Assembly: GCA_019155205.2 (NCBI GenBank)
Contig: JAHNZQ020000016.1
Location: forward strand, 1,796,998 to 1,817,130
DNA from: Gracilaria vermiculophylla
Lineage: Eukaryota > Rhodophyta > Florideophyceae > Gracilariales > Gracilariaceae
Reading direction: 5' to 3'
DNA: 20,133 bases
Shown: positions 1 through 6,341 of the stretch, in pieces
Layout: every line of letters starts with the position of its first letter
Numbering within the stretch: the first letter of the stretch is position 1
The notes under the pieces: model-generated
Database searches by the model: none
Told to the model about the DNA's origin: nothing
What the model saw: the letters and a program-made list of their open reading frames with translations, nothing else
Program-made: the position numbers and the translations under genes

Positions 1-112
1 CCAGGGTCCTAGCGTTTAGCTGGGCCCATAATCTGTTGGAAAACAGATGAGCTATTTGCGCTATACTCTCTTGTGACACAGGGCGCACAGTTCATCATTT
101 GAACTATCAACA
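1..112 (-). mobile_element. Partial TRIM (miniature LTR retrotransposon), inverted copy
   Basis: Positions 34-112 are a 79-bp unit beginning TGTTG and ending CAACA. Its reverse complement matches the LTRs at 6028-6106 and 6258-6336, with about 3 differences from the first. Positions 1-33 are the start of the internal region on the minus strand, including a primer-binding-site-like ATTATGGGCCCAG at 21-33. The rest of the element lies off the left edge. The LTR ends at 112, and retroelement pol sequence of element A starts at once at 113, so the TRIM appears inserted into that element. The duplicated target would be CTGAC (113-117), which cannot be checked here because the other end is outside the window. 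Confidence 0.85.
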
Positions 113-143
113 CTGACCTCCAATACTACCCGCCCCAGCAGGA

Positions 144-1192
144 ATGGCTCACCTTCCTCGTTCACAAGACCTTACGGACTACGATTCAATCGTCACCGTG
201 GAGGCTGAAAGGACTTCACCGGCTCCAGATGAAGAGAATCCTGGCATCTGGCAGGAGAAACTCGAAATTGGCCAAGATTTTGAAGAGTATCGCCATATAA
301 TAGTGGAGATGCTATCCGCCTTTGAGGACATGGTATCTGGTTGCCTTAGTCAGGTCAGCCAGGCCAAGCACAGGCTCCAGCTGACAACGGATGCTAAGCC
401 GGTACATCAACTCCCGAGGAGGGCCGGACCCCACGCGCGCGACTTTGAACGCGACGAGGTCCACCGGATGCTGGAGAAGGGCGTTATAGAGGCTTCCAAT
501 TCCGAATTGGCCTCCACCGTGTTGTTTGTCAAAAAGAAAGATGGCTCCCTAAGGTTCTGTATTGACTACAGGCGCCTTAACGAGGTGACGGTACGCGACT
601 CGTACCCGATACCCCGTATGGATGAATGTATCGACTCCTTAGGCGATGCCTCCGTTTTCTCCACGCTGTATGCCAACAGGGGTTACTGGCAGATCGAGAT
701 GGACGACTCCGATAAGGGTAAAACAAGGTTCACTCGCGCTGTGGTATTTTCAGATTCCTAAGGATGCCATTTGGATTGAAGAATGCACCCGCTACCTTCC
801 AACGAGCGGTGGACATAATCCTGTCGAAGGTGAAGTGGCAGTACGCCTTGTTGTATATCAAGGACGTCATCATATACTCCTGCAGCGTAGAGGAGCACTT
901 TATTCATGTGAAGCACATGCTCCAACTCCTAGAAGATGCTGGACTCACCATGAAGCTGGAGAAATGTTTCTTTTTCAAGTCGCCGGTGGACTACCTGGGG
1001 CACGTTGTGCTTCCGGGCCTCCTACAGGTTTCCAGAAAAACTCAGGACGCCATCAAGGAAGCTCATCCTCCCACAAAACAAACGGAGCTCCGCTCCTTCC
1101 TCGGGTTGTGTAATGTATTCCGGAGGTTTTTACCGAATTTCTCCCGTATAGCGGCGCCGCCAAATCGTCTTTTGGAGAAAGAAAAGCCAACG
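144..1192 (+). pseudogene. Element A reverse transcriptase domain, inactive
   Basis: A linker of about 90 residues leads into RT fingers: VLFVKKKDGSLRFCIDYRRL, then a YPIPRMDE block and the palm block FSTLYANRGYWQIEMDDSDK. Relatives have LDxxxGY here, so the first catalytic Asp has become Tyr. After a frameshift near 732-734, RT resumes with MPFGLKNAPATFQRAVD at 764. The YxDD box reads YIKD (854-865), so a second catalytic aspartate is Lys. The thumb includes LEKCFFFK, YLGH and LRSFLGLCNVFRRFLPNF. The frame then meets TAA at 1193-1195. These motifs firmly identify a Ty3/gypsy RT; the changed residues and the frameshift show it is dead. Confidence 0.9.
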
Positions 1193-1195
1193 TAA

Positions 1196-1783
1196 TTGGC
1201 TATCTTGACCGACGAGGAGTTTGAAGCTTTCGACACCCTGAAGAGGAGACTAATAGAATCACCGATCTTGGTACTTCCGAAACGGCACGGCCGAATGGTG
1301 CTGGACACTGGCGCCTGCAAATACCAGGTCGAATGTGCCCTCCTACAGGAGCAACCGGAAGGTGGACTTCAAACCATCGGGTACTGGAGTCACAACCTCA
1401 CACGTACGGAACGGAACTACTCCACCTCGGAGCGCGAATGTCTTGTCACCGTGTGGGCGGTTTTGCTTTTACGCCCGTACCTAGAAGGGGCTCGTTTCAC
1501 GTTGAGAACATATCACGCACCACTGAAGTGGATATTGTCTTTGAGGGATGCCTCCGGTCGCCTAGAAATGTGGACGCTACGCCTCCTGGAGGTCGAGTGT
1601 GACATCGTCCACCGTCCTGCTATTAAACACCAGTCAGCGGACGCGCTCTCGCGAATCTCCAACGAGGGAGAAGATAAAACACCTTTGGAGGATAATATCC
1701 CGTGTCTAGTCATCCAAGACGCCGACAGGAAAGAAGGGTCCGATGGAGAATGTTTGGAATGCTGTGAACCTGGAGGCAGGTAA
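1196..1783 (+). pseudogene. Element A RNase H domain, inactive
   Basis: The frame is the same as the RT before it and is separated only by the TAA at 1193-1195. The domain starts with LTDEEFEAFDTLKRRLIESP and runs through a VLDTGACKYQVECALLQ block, YWSHNLTRTERNYSTSEREC, an LRPYLEGARFTLRTYH block and HQSADALSR, the standard order of Ty3/gypsy RNase H. The first Asp (in LDTGA) and the Glu (in SEREC) are kept. In the third block, relatives have RTDH where this copy has RTYH (Tyr at 1511-1513), a lost metal-binding residue. The frame ends at TAA 1781-1783 with a recognisable continuation in frame beyond it. Confidence 0.88.
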
Positions 1784-2877
1784 AGTAGACTCCCGGAGGT
1801 GATGGCTCTTGGTCATGAGGAGAAAGAAGTCCTCCCCATCACCGTAGAGGAGTTCCTGAAGGAACATAGTACGGATGCGTACTGCAAGGAATGCCTCGCA
1901 ACTGTGAGGAGTTCAACACCGTCATTCGACGTTGACCGAGACGGCATGCTTGTATGCCGCGCCCCCCTGGATGGAACTCTCAAAAGGTGGTCACAGCGAA
2001 GCTACGGGCAAGCGTGCAGTATTTCTCGCACTATCCTCGCCTCGCCGGGCACCCCGGTGGATCTCGGATGTATTTCACCATGCGGAGGGAGTTCTGTTGC
2101 CCGAACATGACTAATGATGCCTTTTCAACGGTGGCGGATAGCTATTCCTGCGCCGCCGCTAGGGGAAATATACGAAAACACCGGACTCCGTTCACGCTGT
2201 TCCCACGTTCAGGACCGTTGGAGTTTATGGCCATGGACATCTTGGGTCCTCTCCCCAAGACGGAGCGAGGGCACTAATTTATCCTCGTGAACACGGATCA
2301 TTTCTCCAAGACCACGCGTGCCATCCCCTTCCAAACAGCCACTGCAGCAGTGGTTGCCGACGCCTTTCTGGAGCATTGGGTTTACCCCTACGGGATACCG
2401 TTATACCTTTACATAGATGATGGCCCCTAGTTTGCGGCGAAGCTCTTCAGTGCTATCTCCAGAATGCTGGGGATGAAACAGCTGTTTAGAACTGCTTATC
2501 ATCCTCAGACCAACAGACAGGCGGAAAGATTCAACAAGAACATCGCCTCGAGGCTGAAGGACTACTTCGCGGACCCCCAGAAGGATTTAGACGCATATGT
2601 GGGCCCCCTCACGTATGCATACACCCTGCAGGTGCGCCGCTCCATGGAGACCGCTCCTTTCAATCTGGTGCTCTCGGGCATCCCACCAAGTGCCATCATT
2701 GCGGCCCGCGACACGGCGCACCCGGCGGATGGGCCACAGGTGCCAACAGCGGGGCAAGCCAAACGCTCCATCCTGAGGCGGTATGAGAACGCACTCTCCC
2801 TTGCAAACGAGAGACTCAACGCCTCGCAGAGGGGATACAAACGGGACTTCGACCGGAAGGTGATGGAAGGCCCTCAC
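1784..2877 (+). pseudogene. Element A integrase (zinc-binding and catalytic core), broken
   Basis: Reading resumes after TAA 1781-1783, shifts frame in the A-run near 1982-1986, and enters the zinc-binding domain HYPRLAGHPGG. Both His are present, but the Cys pair is damaged: Ser at 2140-2142, Cys at 2149-2151. The D,D(35)E core follows, with the first Asp in MDILGPLPK (2236-2238), the second in the YIDDGP block (2416-2418, normally TDNGPQF) and the Glu in QAERFNK (2524-2526). TAA at 2275-2277 and TAG at 2428-2430 (where QF would be expected) interrupt it. All three catalytic residues survive, but stops and the broken zinc site rule out function. Confidence 0.88.
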
Positions 2878-3420
2878 CTGAGGGAAGGCGACGAGGTTTT
2901 CCTCGACAAACCCAGGGGAACATCCAACGAACCGGCGGACGTCACGTGCAAGTTAGCGCCGACCACCTCAGGGCCCTACAAAGTCCTGGCCACCTATAGG
3001 GATACTGTCGCCATTGAGGTGAATGGGCTCAGAGACGTCGTCTCCCGTGATAGGGTTACGAAAGTCCTGACACCCAGCCACTCAGGAATGCCCGCCACCC
3101 CACCTCAAGGACAACGCGCGGAACTTCTTCATAAGACCACCTCAGGCGCGACGACACCACGGGATACGGGGAACCGCATCACCGCTCTCGGTGAGCCATT
3201 ATTGGAGGCTTCCGATGCCCTCCTATCCCCTGAAGGTGACACCCTCTACGCGGTGGACCATATCGTCCCCCACCGTCGAACCCCTGCAGGAATAATATAC
3301 GGCGTCCGATACAAAGGGTACACCTCGAAGAACGACATGGAAGAACCTCCGAAACACATCCCGGGGAACTTCCTCAGGCGATACCACGCCAATCTGGTGC
3401 GGACACGCCTCTCCACATAG
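2878..3420 (+). pseudogene. Element A integrase C-terminus: GPY/F module and chromodomain
   Basis: LREGDEVFLDKPRG leads to KLAPTTSGPYKVL (GPY at 2971-2979), the GPY/F module found in many Ty3/gypsy integrases. A linker follows, then a chromodomain-like stretch at about 3244-3390: LYAVDHIVPHRR, VRYKGYTSKNDMEEPPKHIP, RRYHANL. Relatives have (V/I)RWKGY and a DTWEP motif; here the Trp of DTWEP has become Glu. Chromodomains in such elements bind histone marks and steer integration to chromatin. This stretch is open, lies at the C-terminal end of a 318-codon frame, and stops at TAG 3418-3420. Confidence 0.8.
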
Positions 3421-3432
3421 GCGCTTTCGTCT

Positions 3433-3449
3433 AGGAAAGGGGGAGGGGG
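3433..3449 (+). other. Purine tract just after pol, polypurine-tract-like
   Basis: A 17-base purine-only run (AGGAAAGGGGGAGGGGG) sits 13 bases after the pol stop. It looks like a plus-strand priming tract. No TG-starting LTR follows it, because the recognisable LTR of this family only appears near 4900-5386. It may be an internal tract, as in retroelements with extra sequence between pol and the 3' LTR, or a relic of an earlier end. Confidence 0.45.
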
Positions 3450-3683
3450 CCCCCAACCGAAATGGTTTTTCGTCTCCGCAGTCCACCCCCTACCCGGAGT
3501 TATCGTTTTGGCCTCCAGAATGCCGTTGCTCGCTTTTTGCATGCTCTCACGGCGGCATTTCGTGTCGCTGAGCACGCGGGCGCGGCCTAGTCGTATTGGA
3601 ACTACCGTTCATGGAGCTTCTGCTTCACCCGCAGGATCTATTATTCGCCAGGGTTCTATCCCCTACAGGTCACGTAATCGCGT
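3450..3683. other. Spacer between pol and antisense ORF
   Basis: No gene is recognised. The strand reading leftward from the antisense ORF contains several stops. The plus strand shows no motif. Confidence 0.5.
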
Positions 3684-4298
3684 TTAATACTCCGCTTGAA
3701 GGCGGGCTTTTGCCATGAGCGCTTGTCTATCGAAGAACTCCAACAGGCTTTCCTTGACGGCCGCCATCGAGGCTCGGTCTGCCCGGGCCTTGTGGAGCTC
3801 TGAGACACAAGGAAGCGCCTCAGGCAGAGCCTCTACAGGAGAAGCCGGAGCAGGAAGGCCCGTCATCAGGAACGCCTGCATCCGCTCCTGGAACGCAGCT
3901 GCCAGAGCCCCAGAAAATAATCCGCCCGATGGTGCACCCGAAGCGACCACCTCCGTTGACGGCGCAACATCCGCCCCGGAAGGAGCCGCGGACGGCGGTC
4001 CAGCTGGGGTAGGGGCTCTCCGAAAGGATTCCGCAGGTTCCACAGTGAAGATTGGCAAAGCCAAGGACGGAGTCGGTGGCACCGGAGGTGACAACGGTGC
4101 GGGAACTGGAACGCTCCGCAGGCGAGGCTGAAGAACAGGCGCAGGGACGCTCCGCAATCGGGGTTGCACCACTGGGGCCGAAGAAACCGCGACAGGAGCA
4201 ATCTTGTCCTCTTCTGTAGGAGACACGGCGGCTACCACTGCGGGAGCACCCGGCATTGCTGCGGGCCGCGGAGGTATCACCTCAGGAGGCGCGTCCAT
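3684..4298 (-). CDS. Antisense Pro/Ala-rich ORF in the 3' region of element A (unknown protein)
   Basis: This is an uninterrupted frame, opposite to pol, between the end of pol and the 3' LTR. The first ATG is at 4298 (MDAPPEVIPPRP), giving about 204 residues; the frame is open upstream to 4385. The N-terminal two thirds is Pro/Ala/Ser-rich and holds a 12-residue tandem repeat (QPRLRSVPAP, then QPRLRSVPVP). The C-terminal end is helix-like and charged (VSELHKARADRASM, VKESLLEFFDRQALMAKARL), ending AEY. No known domain is recognised. The composition resembles the N-terminal part of some retroelement Gag proteins, so a fragment of another element's gag is possible. An antisense ORF between pol and 3' LTR is also known in some plant Ty3/gypsy (Tat-group) elements. 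GC-rich DNA makes long open frames likelier by chance. Confidence 0.5.
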   Translation of the reverse strand: MDAPPEVIPPRPAAMPGAPAVVAAVSPTEEDKIAPVAVSSAPVVQPRLRSVPAPVLQPRLRSVPVPAPLSPPVPPTPSLALPIFTVEPAESFRRAPTPAGPPSAAPSGADVAPSTEVVASGAPSGGLFSGALAAAFQERMQAFLMTGLPAPASPVEALPEALPCVSELHKARADRASMAAVKESLLEFFDRQALMAKARLQAEY

Positions 4299-4467
4299 AT
4301 CCCGGTACAAAGACCCGCGTGGCGCGATGGTCGAAAGGCTCCCCTGGACGGAACGGTGCACCGGTCGAGGTGTGGTACACCTCAAGATTCGATGGAGATG
4401 TAGGCAACGGAGCTAGAGAAGACATGCCGAAGGTGTAGGAAGCCGGATGAATAGCCACCGAACGCAT
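4282..4467 (-). pseudogene. Possible N-terminal extension of the antisense ORF in another frame
   Basis: A minus-strand frame starting at ATG 4467 (MRSVAIHPASYTFGMSSLAP) ends at 4282, overlapping the open upstream part of the antisense ORF in a different frame. If one indel near 4300-4380 joined the two, the original protein would have started at 4467. This is inference from adjacency; no family supports it. The strand is otherwise featureless from here to the LTR. Confidence 0.25.
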
Positions 4468-4883
4468 GGTAACACCTCAGGAGAGTGATCTGACACCACT
4501 TGGGAAACGGCCCGTGGTTATAGGCACCACCGGGGAGGGAGCTGCGTCAAGCCGCCATCGTGAAATTCGAGGAGAAGCCAGGCGACCGAAATCAGGCGAG
4601 GTATGGAGCACCATAGGGATGGGCACGTTCATATCCAGTGGAAAATGATGGGGACGCAGACGAGAGGATTATGAGCCTTGCACCTTCACGGATAATGAAT
4701 GAACAGACGCAATGAAGTGGGTGTCTCCCGAAGGAGAATCCTCGAAGAAGTCGGAGTGGAAGCATTTCAAGGGAGTCTGTGTCCAGTCTGGATAGACCCA
4801 CGCTCCGGCCAGGGAGGTTGCGCGACTGCAATACGCACGACGAACTCGAGAGCGCGGGAACACCCGCCGCCAACTGGCGCGGT
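4468..4883. other. No recognisable gene between antisense ORF and 3' LTR
   Basis: I see no domain on either strand. Short open frames on both strands overlap one another and have no recognisable motif. The segment probably belongs to the untranslated 3' part of element A. Confidence 0.5.
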
Positions 4884-5386
4884 TGTATAGGCAGAATACG
4901 CCAATAAGGAGGAGCAAGGCCCGCAAACACCGCAGGGGATAAAATTTGAGCCCATTATCCTTAAGAGACGGTAGAAGTATTATTTATTTTAGTTAATTTA
5001 TGCAGGTAATTATTACAGTAGTGAGACCTGCCAAGGCAGGCTCCCGGCTTAATCCTTAATCTGCCGGTTGAGCTCCACCTCTGGGGAAGTGAAGACAAGC
5101 ACCCTTGATTCTTCATCTACTTTTCCGGTTGGAGACTATAGTCGATCAACTCAGGTTTCTAAGCCGCCAAACCCCAGGTCGCATCATAGCAGCGCCTGTA
5201 GGAGCATTGTCCGCCCAGTGAAGCTCCCCCTCCGCTTGGTGTTTGCGGATCCCCTTTAAGCATTCCCCCGCCTCGCGATAGTGGATATCGGAGACCACCT
5301 TTAGGAACACGGACCTTTGGAGTCAACAAAAACTCCTAACGGACGTTGTACTTTTCTACCTCGAGAGCAGGGCTGACAGTACCACA
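4884..5386 (+). repeat. 3' LTR of element A (left edge uncertain)
   Basis: The right end ...GACAGTACCACA at 5386 and the sequence from about 4960 on align with the reverse complement of the two solo LTRs (9937-10490, 14394-14946). Shared blocks include TTATTTATTTTAGTTAAT, GCTCCCGGCTTAATCCTTAA and TTGGAGTCAACAAAAACTCC. The left 75-120 bases diverge. TGTATAGG at 4884 is a plausible start compared with TGTAGTAC in the solo copies, but this is not proven. Orientation is inferred: plus-strand pol lies upstream, and element B's copy has a primer-binding site after the same end. Bases 5387-5391 (ATACC) would be the target duplication. Confidence 0.7.
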
Positions 5387-6022
5387 ATACCAATCCACAA
5401 AGAAAGTGCCCAATATGCATTGTGCGGCCAAGTTGGAGGCCACGAGGAACCACACTTTCACGTGAAAGGAGCCCAACCGGAGATACAAGGTAATGCTCCG
5501 AGGATGTTCAATGCTCGACGCAACGCGTCGTGCACCGTAGGCAGCTAGCCATTGCTCAAGGAGCCGAGAGCAGACCGCGAGAGCACTTCAGCGTGCACTA
5601 CATTGGAGCCAGCTCCGGCTTCGAGGATAGCCCTCGAAGTTACGAAGGCGAATGGGGAGGATCTTATAGAGGCAAACACCTCGTACATCGCACGGCGGAG
5701 CGGGGAAACAGATTCCTCATAGCTGGCGATTGGGTCCAAATTGATCGCGGGGGCCCGCTATTTCTGCATCTATCGTGCATGCGGCCTCTCCCATTTTCCT
5801 AAAGGTGATCTCTTTAGGACCAAGGCTCGACGGTAAGGAGCCACGCGGAGCCTCTACGCGTGATCCTGAGAGTGTTTATGATTGGAGCGGATTGGCGTCC
5901 CAGTGGGGGAGGGCTGCTGCGGTTGCACATTGGTATGCGACGTGTTACTTTAAGGCGCAACATGTTTGGGTACGGGCCCGTGCATCGGCGGTACGTGTGC
6001 GAGTGGGACAGGCTGTACTACA
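5387..6022 (-). pseudogene. Element B retropepsin (protease) region, inactive and interrupted
   Basis: On the minus strand, the 5739-5545 frame contains an AILEAGAGSNVVHAEVL block. This aligns with the Ty3/gypsy protease active site, normally (L)DTGAGSN, but the catalytic Asp is Glu (5620-5622) and the Thr is Ala. Downstream in shifted frames come an LPTVHDA-like stretch, then VKVWFLVASNLAAQCILGT, the typical second half of the protease fold including the conserved ILG. The gene breaks off at 5387, exactly where element A's LTR ends, so that insertion cuts it. It follows the gag at 6342-8392 with the TRIM between them. Upstream of 5739 the frames are full of stops. Confidence 0.75.
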
Positions 6023-6027
6023 ACTAG
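6023..6027. repeat. Target site duplication of TRIM, left copy
   Basis: ACTAG directly before the TRIM is repeated perfectly at 6337-6341 directly after it. Five bases is the usual duplication length for many LTR retrotransposons, so the element arrived by integration. Confidence 0.85.
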
Positions 6028-6106
6028 TATTGATAGTTCAAATGGTGAACTGTGCGCCCTGTGTCACAAGAGAGTATATCGCAAATAGCTCATCTGTTTT
6101 CCAACA
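6028..6106 (+). repeat. TRIM 5' LTR (79 bp)
   Basis: The copy starts TATTGATAG (TGTTGATAG in the other two copies) and ends TTTTCCAACA. It contains the palindrome AGTTCA-AATGG-TGAACT at 6035-6051, able to form a 6-bp stem. An LTR this short leaves little room for separate U3, R and U5 parts. Confidence 0.9.
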
Positions 6107-6120
6107 GGTTATGGGCCCAG
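6107..6120 (+). other. Copia-type primer-binding site (initiator tRNA-Met anticodon arm)
   Basis: GGTTATGGGCCCAG starts at the first base after the LTR. From family knowledge, Drosophila copia has the same motif after its LTR and is primed by an internal fragment of initiator tRNA-Met rather than by the tRNA 3' end. The motif is complementary to the anticodon arm CTGGGCCCATAACC of that tRNA. Confidence 0.8.
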
Positions 6121-6135
6121 ATAGACGCTAGGACC

Positions 6136-6152
6136 CTGGGTTCGACTCCCAG
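6136..6152 (+). other. tRNA T-arm-like hairpin / Pol III B-box match inside the TRIM
   Basis: CTGGG-TTCGACT-CCCAG is a perfect 5-bp stem with a 7-base loop. It contains GGTTCGACTCC (6139-6149), a full match to the B-box/T-arm consensus. No A-box or pairing acceptor stem was found, so it is not called as a tRNA gene. It may be a tRNA-derived scrap or an internal promoter element. Confidence 0.5.
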
Positions 6153-6257
6153 AAGTGACCTGAGCCTGAGAAATTGTACAGGTGTACAGCAGTGGTGAAA
6201 ATTGGCTACTGTAAGCTCGAGGTCTCATTCTGTAAGGAAGTACAGGGCGGGGGGGCG

Positions 6258-6336
6258 TGTTGATAGTTCAAATGGTGAACTGTGCGCCCTGTGTAACAAG
6301 AGAGTACAGCGCAAATAGCTCATCCGTTTTCCAACA
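6258..6336 (+). repeat. TRIM 3' LTR (79 bp)
   Basis: This is the second direct copy, TGTTGATAG...TTTTCCAACA, with intact TG and CA ends and 5-bp inverted tips (TGTTG/CAACA). A G-rich tract precedes it and ACTAG follows it. Confidence 0.9.
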
Positions 6337-6341
6337 ACTAG

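Larger units (their letters stand above)
113..3420 (+). pseudogene. Element A: decayed Ty3/gypsy chromovirus-like pol
   Basis: This is a pol gene with domains in the order RT, RNase H, integrase, GPY/F module and chromodomain, the Ty3/gypsy order. I see a one-base frameshift near 732-734, an in-frame TAA at 1193-1195, a TAA at 1781-1783, a frameshift in the A-run near 1982-1986, a TAA at 2275-2277 and a TAG at 2428-2430. The last 957 bases (2464-3420) are open. Gag and protease of this copy are not present; the sequence is cut at its 5' side by the TRIM ending at 112. Catalytic residues are also lost, so it cannot function. It probably belongs with the 3' LTR that ends at 5386. The class is clear; the exact lineage name is inference. 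Confidence 0.9.
6028..6336 (+). mobile_element. Complete TRIM/SMART-type miniature LTR retrotransposon, 309 bp
   Basis: Two direct 79-bp repeats (6028-6106 and 6258-6336, about 5 differences) flank a 151-bp noncoding interior. The second LTR starts TGTTG and ends CAACA; the first starts TATTG by one change. Directly after the first LTR comes GGTTATGGGCCCAG, a primer-binding site. Directly before the second lies the G-rich AGGGCGGGGGGGCG, a polypurine-tract-like run. A perfect ACTAG target duplication surrounds it. It encodes nothing and must have moved with proteins from an autonomous element, most likely copia-type judging by the primer site. It separates element B's gag from its protease. 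At 79 bp the LTRs are unusually short. Confidence 0.9.

Noticed and set aside
3715..4131. Plus-strand 138-codon ORF
   Set aside because: It overlaps the antisense ORF in GC-rich DNA and its product is low-complexity Gly/Ala/Ser with no motif; the minus-strand frame looks more protein-like.
4592..4930. Minus-strand ORF of 112 codons before the LTR
   Set aside because: It overlaps another minus frame and the LTR edge, and has no motif or sensible start.
113..5386. Gag-pro on the minus strand and pol on the plus strand as one element split by an inversion
   Set aside because: Possible, but the intact ACTAG TSD of the right TRIM and the LTR ending exactly at 5386 in pol's orientation fit a nested insertion better.
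6107..6160. A tRNA gene inside the TRIM
   Set aside because: Only a T-arm and B-box are present. There is no A-box, D-arm or acceptor stem pairing, and the anticodon-arm match is on the opposite strand.
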